DNA of 64,000 nucleotides from Aplysia californica. Taxonomy: Eukaryota; Mollusca; Gastropoda; Aplysiida; Aplysiidae. Made by a program: the position numbers and the translations under genes. Location of the stretch: positions 382,734 through 446,733 of the forward strand of contig NW_004797499.1 in the NCBI RefSeq assembly GCF_000002075.1, in the 5' to 3' direction. This document shows, piece by piece, positions 35,637-46,300 of the stretch. Within the stretch, counting starts at the first letter, position 1; each line of letters opens with the position of its first letter. The notes below the pieces were generated by a model, which made no database searches, was not told the origin of the DNA, and was given only the letters and a program-made list of their open reading frames with translations.

Positions 35637-35870
35637 CAGTCTAGAGTCTCGCACACACATAGCGAAACACGCACATAGCAAACAGATTTTCAGGGTCCAA
35701 ATTTTTTTGTCACATGATGTCTATTCTTTTTTAAATTCAAAGCACACTCAAAGAGAAATTTGCGCATAACAAAAAGATTCTCTCTCCCCATGGTTTACTA
35801 TGCGAAAGCTGGACTTATTTCCACATCCCACTGATTTGATTTCGCTTTTGTGTGTGTGTGTGCTAGACTG
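35637..35870. mobile_element. Short TA-type MITE candidate
   Basis: CAGTCTAG at the left and CTAGACTG at the right, with CACACACAT and TGTGTGTGTG next inside, 234 bp overall. The left flank is TA, the right AA. The short ends make this a modest call. Confidence 0.4.
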
Positions 35871-35965
35871 AATTAATACTGTGAACTTTGAAACAGTAAT
35901 GAAGTGAGTAATGAACCTATTGGGCAGTGATCCAACTTGAGGCATCAAAAAGAATACAAATTATT

Positions 35966-36130
35966 ATTGCGGGTGTTTGGTGGGTGCTCTGGTGTGGTTT
36001 GCTCCTTCTTTCCTATCAAACAACTATCGTCCTTATCTCTCCTTTTTTTGTTTGTTACTCTCATGTAATAGGCCTACCTCTAAACTTCAGCACATACGAT
36101 CTAATTGTGTTGCAAGTGCCGTGAAACAAA
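35966..36130 (+). mobile_element. SINE, S family
   Basis: GTTTGGTGGGTGCTCTGGTG, TTTGCTCCTTCTTTCCTATC and a tail GTGTTGCAAGTGCCGTGAAAC match the copies at 20990 and 60412. Confidence 0.6.
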
Positions 36131-36303
36131 TTAGTAATTGTAATAAGTGAAGAGAATTTTTGTTGTTGACATGACGACAGCTGGGCTTCTATTTCTCTGC
36201 ATCATGTATACCTACCATGCATTTTTTTCAGGGGCGGCTCATGGGGATAAAAAGTGGGCGTGCACAATATCTATAGCAGGTTGAAGATAGTCAAGGGCAT
36301 ATA

Positions 36304-37078
36304 CAGGGGCGAAGACTGACTTGTTTGACAGGGAAATCAAAGTGAAATGGGACCAGATATGGCCTGTAGATATCACACAAGAATCTTACTCGAGGCGGCG
36401 ACTCTGAGTTGTGAATGAAAAAAATCCGGAATTCATATTGTATGTTCAACCGCCAAAATAATCGGGAAAGTATCTTATTAAATATCAGTTCCCACTAAAA
36501 TTAAACTTAACTTTAGATGTGAATACATAAACATAAAGCAAAGAAGCAGAGATGTCAGTACTAGATATATATGTTATAGATCTACCAGTGAGTCTAACTC
36601 TTTGGTAGAACATGACAATTATTATTTTTTAAATTTCACATTTGGCTGTTTTTGTTAGCCTTTCGCGGCCAGGAGCTGGTGTCATAATCGAGGTCACGAT
36701 CTGATTATAGGACGGTAAAAAGTCGAGGAAAAAAAACAAGCACAAGCAGCAGTCAAGAGATTATTAAGAGTTAGTTCCCTTCACATTTGTGAGGTAGACT
36801 CGACCAGTGTTAGTTAGCTTACTTAATCAGGGCTTGTGATTGATTTTAACTGTGGCCCCAAAGGGGTGAACAGGGTATATGTGGCAATGAAACAGCTTTG
36901 ACTGCCATGCACATGTTCCCTTCAACTCTATTCCAGCCTCACTTTATTTGTTGATTACGAACATCTTTTGACATTTAATTTATGAGGTTTAATTTTAAGG
37001 ATGAATTTGACAGCGACAATGTTTCAAAATTAGAAAGGGAAGCAGTGATTATTTGATTATATAGACGCTTCGCCCCTG
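36304..37078. mobile_element. hAT-type MITE with perfect 8-bp target duplication
   Basis: Ends CAGGGGCGAAG and CTTCGCCCCTG, flanked by GGCATATA at 36296-36303 and 37079-37086. CAGGGGCG-type ends and an 8-bp duplication are typical of hAT. No transposase was recognised in its 775 bp. Confidence 0.85.
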
Positions 37079-37086
37079 GGCATATA

Positions 37087-38514
37087 GTACCTGTAATGGA
37101 TCGTCGCTTTGATTTCTAGAACTAAATCTGTTTGTTAGCTAAACATCAGTTTCTTCATCCTGCATTGGAACTGAACACTCAAGTACACATGTAATAAGTT
37201 TCACTACTCCACTACGAAACCATCCAAAGGCACAACTCACAGGACGCAGGACGGTGAGTTAAGTATGCCACGTTCACCGCCCTCTGGTTCATCATCACAG
37301 AGTCCTAGAGGCAAGACAATGAACCAATCACAATTCACTTGAGCACTTCGCTGAATTGCTCCGGGGATCACATCATTTTGGCATAAAATAGTGTGCAGTC
37401 TATCGCGTTTATTTTTAGACTGCCTACTGTGGGCTATGTTTCGTGGGTGCACATTTGAGATGTGCCGTCTTATTACAAATATTAATGTACCGCCAAACTC
37501 TCTACGAGTGTCGTCATCGTTTGGGTTATCCCACAGAGCGATTTATAGGTCAGGTTACCACTGTTGAATACAATGTATCCTATTATGTTTAGGTAAAGCG
37601 TGTGGACTTTGGCATGGCATAGTAGATGTTTTATGGCGCTTTTAACACAGAAATGATAGTTAAGGCGCCAGCGACGACCTTGTTTTGAAATAATACTAAA
37701 ATTTGGCTAGTGTTTGTTTCTGACTTCTTTTATTTTTTGTTTGGGGATGCTTTTCTAACAGAACATTAAAACATTTTGGGCTGCACTGTACGACCGTGCT
37801 CTATGGACGAACGGCGCCTGATTTTTTAACCTGTGGTCAGTAGAAGGTACCTGACTGCACTACCAGAAATGTGACTTAGGACCCCTGATAAAAGTGGCAT
37901 TGCATTCAGTACATATGAATCCCTTAGACGTGACTGAAGAACTTGTAGCTGGCTTCCACAGGAACCTAGTAGCTAGACTCTAGTTCTAAAATTTCTTGAG
38001 TGCTCTTCCATAACAAGGGATGAAGCTGTGTAAGAGGAACGAACGTTCAGACAAAACTACTCAGTTCCAACTCCATCCTGTCCCAAATGATTTTGTAGAT
38101 TGCTAGCATAGCAAAACAGTTACTATGACTATGAGTATGAGTTTTTTTCTCAGACGAGAAAGGTGTAAATTTTTACTGATAAGTTGTAAGTTTTATGAGA
38201 AATTGCGTAGATCTATCTTTTTTCCCCTTTTCCCTCCTCCTGAACGTTTTCTCAACATCAAAAATATGAAATTAACAACATCAAAATCAAAATGAGACTC
38301 AAATTACTCAAAAACATTTTGGACTTCAAAAGGTGATTTTAGCCTCATTCTGACTGTTTGCATGAGACTTCATGCTTCATGCCCAACAATATTACACACA
38401 AGTGAGTACTCTTGTACTTGTACAGATTAAAATAAACCAGCAAACAAGATATTTTATTTGAGCACTGTGCACCAAAAGTAAAAAGAATCCACCAGTATCT
38501 GCACAAAGAAAATG
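37087..38514. other. Intergenic; no gene recognised
   Basis: No transposon ends, splice-framed exons or RNA genes were seen. Polypyrimidine stretches at 38218-38240 are unremarkable. Confidence 0.4.
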
Positions 38515-38520
38515 TTTATT
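38515..38520 (-). terminator. Candidate polyadenylation signal of the small - strand gene
   Basis: AATAAA on the - strand, about 1.86 kb beyond the stop at 40382. If used, the 3' UTR would contain the 116-bp tandem array and a SINE tail. No closer canonical signal was noticed. Confidence 0.3.
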
Positions 38521-39162
38521 TCAGATAAAAACGTATTACAAAGACAATCTCATCATAATGAAATCAGAACAACATACAATTTATAAAAGGAACTTGAGGA
38601 AACAGAAACTACTAGTAGGACATCTCCAGGTCTAAGTAAGTTTAGTAAGACACAATTTTCATAGCAATAAATCTTTCACTTGGAAACTCAAGGTGTATGG
38701 GAATTATTTTGAAATTGAAGGAAACCTTCTCAAGAGGTAATAATTCAGGCTGTGCCCTGTGAAATTTCTGTGAAAAGAACAGGAACCCTCAAATGTAACA
38801 TTAGTACAGGATGTAATAGTTGCGATATAATATTAATATTAATATAAAATTAAGACTTAATAGTATAGTATAAATTTACATATTATTAAGGTGTGCATTT
38901 TTCTTCGTTTCCCCCTCACTCTCATCCCCAACAACAAAATTTTAACCTCTCCTTCTTTCACTACCTATTCATATCAGTTTCAAAGAGGGAACTGTGACAA
39001 AATAAGGTATGGTACACTTTATTAATAATAATCATAATACCCCTCTTGTGAGTACTCTTTACACTTAACTTGTATAAAAGAAAAGACATTGCTACAGGCT
39101 GTATTTCCACAAAAGACTTTGCTTCGTACCGGGGTACAAATTAACATACAGTCAAACCTGCT

Positions 39163-39232
39163 CTTTGGCGCTCATATGACCTTATTCAGTTGCGAGCGCC
39201 ATAAAACCTCTACTAAAACTTTTTTTTTTTAA
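39163..39232 (+). mobile_element. SINE 3' tail
   Basis: GCGCTCATATGACCTTATTC followed by GTTGCGAGCGCCATAAAACC, the tail also seen at 53011-53085 and 59335-59400. A CAGTCAAACCTG at 39150, like the M1 element end, precedes it. Confidence 0.5.
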
Positions 39233-39354
39233 ATCCTGCTCTAAATAAATGGTCACCTGTCCACCAAGACAATCATCTGTACAAATGACAACTTCCCACT
39301 TTCCCCCTTTTTTCTATTTCAATGGCTCCGATGTCTGTCCACCTGTCTTAAAAA

Positions 39355-39702
39355 GGAAATCACTTTTTCCTCGACAATGGGTAGCTGTCTTGGACAATTC
39401 AACTGCTCTTCATTTAGCCAGGAAAGCCCTAGACATGGGAATTCACCCCGTGTGGGGACAGTAAAATTTAGGAAATCACTTTTTCCTCGACAATGGGTAG
39501 CTGTCTTGGACAATTCGACTGCTCTTCATTTAGCCAGGAAAGCCCTAGACATGGGAATTCACCCCGTGTGGGGACAGTAAAATTTAGGAAATCACTTTTT
39601 CCTCGACAATGGGTAGCTGTCTTGGACAATTCGACTGCTCTTCATTTAGCCAGGAAAGCCCTAGACATGGGAATTCACCCTGCGTGGGGACAGTAACATT
39701 TA
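39355..39702. repeat. 116-bp tandem repeat, three units
   Basis: Units begin GGAAATCACTTTTTCCTCGA at 39355, 39471 and 39587 and differ at only a few positions. Each contains CTGTCTTGGACAATTCGACTG, which resembles the inner part of the M1 element. It may lie in the 3' UTR of the small - strand gene. Confidence 0.9.
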
Positions 39703-40381
39703 TATGTATCTTCTTGCAGGTAGGTAAAAAAAAAACAACAACACATTCTTATATTATCTCTGAATACACTACTATGTACTTGACATGTCAGAGAACAGTA
39801 GATCCTGAGTCTCTGAAAGTTTGAAGGTGGTTGGTGGGGAACACCACTGGTAGGTCCTGGTTTTTTTTCTTTCTTTCTGTTGTTTTCTGTCTGTCTGTGT
39901 TACTTTTTTAAAATAAGAAAATAGAAAGTTTTGCTTGACAGAAAATAGATGAGCTATAATATATACAATGTCAAACACACACACTGAAATGATTGAAAAT
40001 TGATGTATTTTACCTATGAAGAAATAGGCCCACCATCAGGCATTCATTTAATTTGCCCACACACTCAGTATTGAGTGTCATCCAAACACATAAATACACA
40101 AACTAACTTGCTTAATGTTTACAGACAGCACTTCATACTCCACGTTACAGTCACAGTGCATTCAGATAGAAGGTCATTTGTGGCAGAGACAAGTTTTACC
40201 TCGGCCACATCCTGAACGCAAAGTTAACACATCAAAAAGCGATGAACTGTCATTGTCATTCTAAAGAGATACATTCAAGATTCTGTCTTTCCTTCACTAG
40301 TGCAACATATTTTTCACTGCATAATATCCACTTTATGCCGTTATCAATTAAAATGCACTTGCAAAATACAGTTCACCATCA

Positions 40382-43300
40382 CTATGATGAAGGCTGGGCT
40401 TGTTTCAGTAGGTTGCGCTGTTCGTACTTCTCGACCGACTCTCTTTGGGCCTGGTCTTTGATTCTCTGCCTGGTCTCCATGAGAACTTTTCTGTTGCTGA
40501 TCACAGAGTCCCTGGCTAAGACAAATCCAGACAGGCCTGTGGCGATGATCCCTATCCTGTGAAAGCGATCAAAGTAAATTCAAAGAAAAAAAAAGGTTTT
40601 ACAATAGGCAATAGGGTTCATGAGTGGAGTTTACATACCGGTATTTTTACACATATGTAACAGAGGAGAGTGATGAGCTTACTGGGACCCAAAAACCTTT
40701 TGGGTAATAGGAAGTTCCATAAACCACCGGTAGCCCTTAAAAGGCAGATAAAGATACGTTAGTGGAAATTCTCTATGCTCTATTTGAAAAGGAGGAAATA
40801 CCATCCCACAGGAAGGAAGGCCACCTAATCAAGGGGCCAAAGAAGGGAGACCTCAGCAATTGTAACAACTACAGAGGCATTACACTCCTATCCATACCTG
40901 GGAAAGTCTTTAACAGGATACTCCTGTAGAGAATCAAGCTGGTAACAGATGAGAAGCTCAGAGGAAACCAGGCAGGATTCCGCAAAAAACGATCATGTGT
41001 GGACCAGATCATTACTCTGCGCATCATTGTTGAGCAATCGTTTGAATGGAATTCACCACTTGTGGTCAACTTCATTGATTATGAAAAGGCGTTTGACAAA
41101 GAGGACAGGGAAACTCTGTGGAAACTCGTGCCGCATTTCGGAATACCTGACAAAATCGTCAAGCTTGTGAAGGCGACCTATGACGGAACAAACTGCCTAG
41201 TCTTCCACAAAGGACAACTCTCAGAACCATTCCAGGTACAGACAGGAGTGCGACAAGAATGCTTGCTCTCCCCTTTTCTCTTCATACTGGCAATTGACGG
41301 GGTCATGAAAGAAGCCACTAGAGGCAAGCGTAATGGAATACAGGGGATCCTGCACGACTTGGACTTTGCTGATGACCTTGCACTGCTCTATCACACACAT
41401 GCTCAGATGCAAGAAAAGACCAAGGAACTCAACAGCCCACCAAGGAGTGTTGGCCTACGTATACATCCCGGAAAGTCAAAAGTAGTGAAGCTAAGAAAAG
41501 TTTCAAGCCCTGCTGTGACAGTGGAAGACACTCCCCTAGAAGAAAAAGACTCATTTACCTACCTTGGAAGTGTCATCGATGGTAAAGGTGGAACCGAGGC
41601 AGATGTTAAAGCAAGAACCGTCAAGGCAAGGTCAACATTCAATCAATTATCAAAAGTCTGGAAAGCAAGCAACATGTCACTGCGCACCAAGATTCGACTC
41701 TTTAACTCCAACGTCAAGTCTGTGCTCCTCTACGGCTGCGAAACTTGGAAGACAACAAAGACAGTATACTGAATAAAGTCCAGACTTTCATCAACAGATT
41801 CATGTATGAGGAGTATTCTAAGAATTAAGTGGCAGGATAGAAAGAATGAAGAGCTGTGGGAAAGTACAGGACAAAAGGATATAGAAATAGAAATAGGACT
41901 AAGAAAGTGGCGATGGATGGGACACACCTTAAGAAAGCCCAGCGGAAACATCACAAGACAGTCACTGCAGTGGAACCCACAAGGAGCATGAGGCAGGGGT
42001 AGGCCACAGGAAACATGGAGGCGTGGAAAGGGACAGAAGAGAGATGAAGCTCACTTGGAACGAGCTTGGAAGGATGGCCCAGGACAGAGATAAATGGAAG
42101 GAGCTTGTATATGTGGCCTATACCCTGCCAGGGGTGAAACGCATTGATGATGATGAATATGAAGTTACTGTGGGTTTTTTATTAATTATTAAAAGGGGGA
42201 AAAATGTTGTCCCACATTGTTGTTAACTTAAGATGTAGTTCAAAAGCACCACATAGAGCCTACACAAATCACTGCCAATGTACAACAGTAACATACAATA
42301 TTGTGTTCTGACTAAAAAAAAATCACTCTAAATATTCATAATTTAAAAACAGAAACAACTTCAGCTGACATACTTGAATGAATCAAAAGATTTGACCTTT
42401 CTTAAAGTACTTGGTAAACCATTCCAGATCTTGGGGCCTTGGTATTCAAATGCCCTTTCACCCATTGTTTTAAATTTCATTGAGACGGTAAAACAAATTT
42501 CGTTTTGACAGCTGATGACCTTAAACTGTGAGTTGGAAAGTACAGTCTTTTTTTAATTGATAAATAAGATGGCGCATTATCATTCAAACATTTGTGACCT
42601 AGGGTGGCCAACTTGTACACGATTCTTTTCTCAACAGGAAGCCAAAACAATGTCCGTAAAAGAGGTTTTGCAGAGTCTCACTTTCTTCTCCGTAAAACTA
42701 AACGTGCAGCGTTGTCTTGGACAGTTTGAAGTCTTTCAACTTTCTCCAGTGATATTCCAGATAACAAGGAGTTACAATAATCGAGTTCTGATAGAATTGA
42801 GCTAGTTACAGTATACCCCCCATCCCCTCGCCCCTCCCCTCTACGCATCCAACTTAAATACCCCCCCCCTCCAAAAAAAACCCTATCCATCTCCCATTCC
42901 GCTTATTGGAGAGAGTTTAAGGGGGGGGGGGGGGGGGGGGGGGCAGAATAATCTAAATTATTAGAGGGGCGGAATTAAAAAACTTTGTATGTATAAATAA
43001 TGGCAGCCATATGAAATGACAAACATACAAAAGTTGGCACTGTTCTGGAGAAGTGGTCCGGGCCTAACTCCATAGACATTTATACAACGAAGTGGCTAGC
43101 TGTACTTAAGTACGACTAGCCTGAGAGTCTAGCCGTACGACTGCCAGTCTAGCCGTACTTAGATTTAGGTTTGGCCTTATTGACTCAAACCTGCTGAGTA
43201 CAGTAGTCTCCGCCTAAACGCATGGTGCTCGGGATGGCTCCTTAGTGTGTGTTTATACGGAGTGTGCGTTTACATGAACCTTAGTAAAGGGAGGAAGGGA

Positions 43301-46300
43301 CACAGTCATCTCAATTCCTTATTACTCTAGTGATCTCCCTTGGAGGAGGGAGTCATTTTTGCAGATAATGTGACGACACGTGACTGTTTTGTGAAGGATT
43401 CCCCGACAGGGATTAAGAATACAAAGGCGTTGAATGGGGGGGGGGGGACAAACTCAATGTAACGAATTTGCACTATAAACGTCGGGATCAGATAGCCTAA
43501 AAGGAAACTGTTGGTCATAGTCATAGAGACAACGGACAGCCCCGTGGCTTTCCAAGCAACCACCTCTGACCGTAAATTTATGCAGAATCATCCTCGAGAA
43601 ACATTTTCTCTTGTGATTCGTTGAACAAGTACGTTATAAGGTCTTCGAGCGCAGCTTATTAGGCTTACTTGGCTAATCTTTAATCCTATAGAGGCCTGTC
43701 TAGTGTTTTACGTCATTTACGCATGTCGCGTATCAGGCCTAGATCTAACTTCTAACTAAATACAGTGGAATCCTATTACAACGAGAGGGAGGGGACCGGA
43801 GCAAAATGTCCGTTATAGCAGGATTCTCGCTATAAGGGATCGAGTAATAAATTCAAGGGAAACTGTAAAGTAGGCCAAATCTATGATTTTGCGGTTCTGT
43901 TTATTTCCTTTTAATATCTCCCCTGATGATGATTTGGTGGTTTCAACATGACCTTTAGGTCTTACTTGATCAAAAATCGAATCAGGTTTCTTTCTCTAGT
44001 GCTAGATCTAGCGATGTTGACTGACAGCTCGGCGTTGGCGATCAGAAATAAAGGGCTCGTGGCTAACTCGCCTGCATTCCGTCAGCTTGTGCACGTCACT
44101 CATTCACTCCACCCATCACATTGCTGTGACCTCTCCATCTTCATCGGAGAAGTGAGAGGCATGGTAGGCCTTGATTATCTAAACTAGGCTTACACTGGCC
44201 AATCAAGCGATGCGTTCTGCTTGTCTGCGCATGCCACACCTTCCCTACTCAATCGCTCCGGCCTTCATTGTTGACACATATTGGCTCTCCCATTCTTTGT
44301 TTCGCTAGATCAACAGCAAGTTTCTCAACTGGCGAGGTTTTTTAATTATGTATACTTGGCCTATGCACTGTGCACAGCAGCAGCAATATTCCGCTATAGC
44401 CGACTCGTATGTTTGTCTGATTGCGCTATAGCAGTATTTTATTTACAAAGGTAAAGAAGAGAAAAAAACGGGGTTTTAGAATAGTGTCTTTATAACAGAC
44501 TTCTCGTTTTTTCCTAACTCGTTATAAGTGGACTCCACTGTATTACACGCAGTCACTCAAACTCAAACACCAGTCAGAAACCTTCTCTCAAAGATACATT
44601 TCCAGTGACCAATCAAAAAACATTTCAGTTCCCCCAATCTTTAATTCTATAGAGGCCTGTCTAGTGTTTTACGACGGCATTTACGCCCCAACATTTATCC
44701 GACTAGCCCTAGACCGAGACCTATGCGTCAGTGGAAAGTAGTAGGGTGTGTAAACGCTGTCCATCACTCTCTTTGTACAGCATGAGGAGCACTCTCACCA
44801 AATATCCCATTTTCTAGTAAATTCTAGGCTTGTCTTATGCAGGCTGTGCAGGTTGGCGTGAAAATTACCCCTTGCCAAGCTTAACTTGTCGGCGTGTTTC
44901 AGATCGGAGCGTGAGTTTAGAGGGAGTGACCGTGCGTTTGAACGTCATAATTATATAGTAAAAAAACCCTCAGATGACAAAAGCGTGCGTTTGAGCGGAG
45001 CGTGCTTTTGTATGGCGTGCGTTTAGGCGGAGACTACTGTACACAGGTCTCATTAGATCTAGATCTAGTAATTATTCAGGTTTAAAATACATGCAAGTCA
45101 GTGAGGCACCTTTTAGTTTTGTTTGAAATACAAATACTTTAGGCATTGCAAACTAAAAATTTCATTTACAATTCAGCCATCAATAATAATAAGTACGGCT
45201 AGCCTGATATTGTACTTAAGTACGGCTAGACAATGAATCAGGCTAGCGAGTATGTACGGCTAGCCTGCCAGTCTAGCCGTAATCCTAGGCCCTATACATT
45301 AGAAAACAGGTCTCATTAGTAATAATTCAGGTTTGAAATACATGCACTGACATTAAGGCACCTGGTTTCTCTTTAGGTAGAATCTACAGCAAACTGATAA
45401 TTTATTCATAATTCAGTAGGCCTATTTTTTTTTGGGGGGGGGGGGGGGAGGGGGGAGCAGTCTAGCCATCATATTAAAAATAAGCACGGCTAGCCCAGCT
45501 CTCTAAGTACAGCTAGCCAACAAGTCTATCCTAGCAGTCTAGCCGTCATTAAGACATGCGATTAAACGTAGAAAGACGCAAACTATTTTTAGGTACGGCG
45601 TCCATCTTGTTTGACGTCACACCAGGATTCCTCTCCGATCACGTGACTACATCTAATCATAGCCTACCGGATGGCACCAAAGATGGAAGTGTCTATGTTA
45701 TAACGCTTAATTTACACCACGTTCTCGGAAGTTCTGATGGCCGAATAGACAGCGTGTCTGCGTTTGAAGTCATGCAATGATTTTAGGAGCGGTTCGATTC
45801 CGGTCCCTGACTATTTTTTTTTCTCTTTTTCTCCTCCCGACAGACCAACAGTTTCATAAATTATAATTTGCAGAGCTTCTTTGAAGCTTGTTTGTTTTTT
45901 AATGTATATTAGCGATGAAGAATGCAGGAAGGGGGGGGGGGGGATAGATCTAGATCTAGATCTAATCCTCTAGGCGTCTTTATGGCAATTTTCGTACACT
46001 TCCATCTTCGGTGCCGTATGCGGTTGGCTATACTTAGATGTAGTCACGTGATCAGAGGGGAATCCTGGTCTGACATCAAATAAGATGGGCGCAGAACCTA
46101 AAAATAATTTGCGTCTTTCTACGTTTAATCGCAAGTGTCATTAAGTACGGCTAGCCTCTTCCTTAAACACAAAATCAAAAACAAAAACGGAAGTCGATTA
46201 AAAAAACTGAACTGAGGTGTCTGCCAAACCTATTTGAGACTAGATCCATTTTTGGCACTATTCTGAATTATGTTTTTTTTAATGCGCTGAGAACAATATT

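Larger units (their letters stand above)
43060..46165. repeat. Array of hairpin-forming CTAGCCGTAC repeats, broken by three insertions
   Basis: Units of about 250-260 bp (43060-43200, 45042-45299, 45300-45553 and continuing at 46146) share ACAGGTCTCATTAG, AATTATTCAGGTTT and AATACATGCA segments, and each carries paired GTACGGCTAGCCTG and CAGTCTAGCCGTAC motifs able to form stems. About a dozen motif copies are present. The array is interrupted by M3 (with M2 inside) and by a foldback element. Confidence 0.7.
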
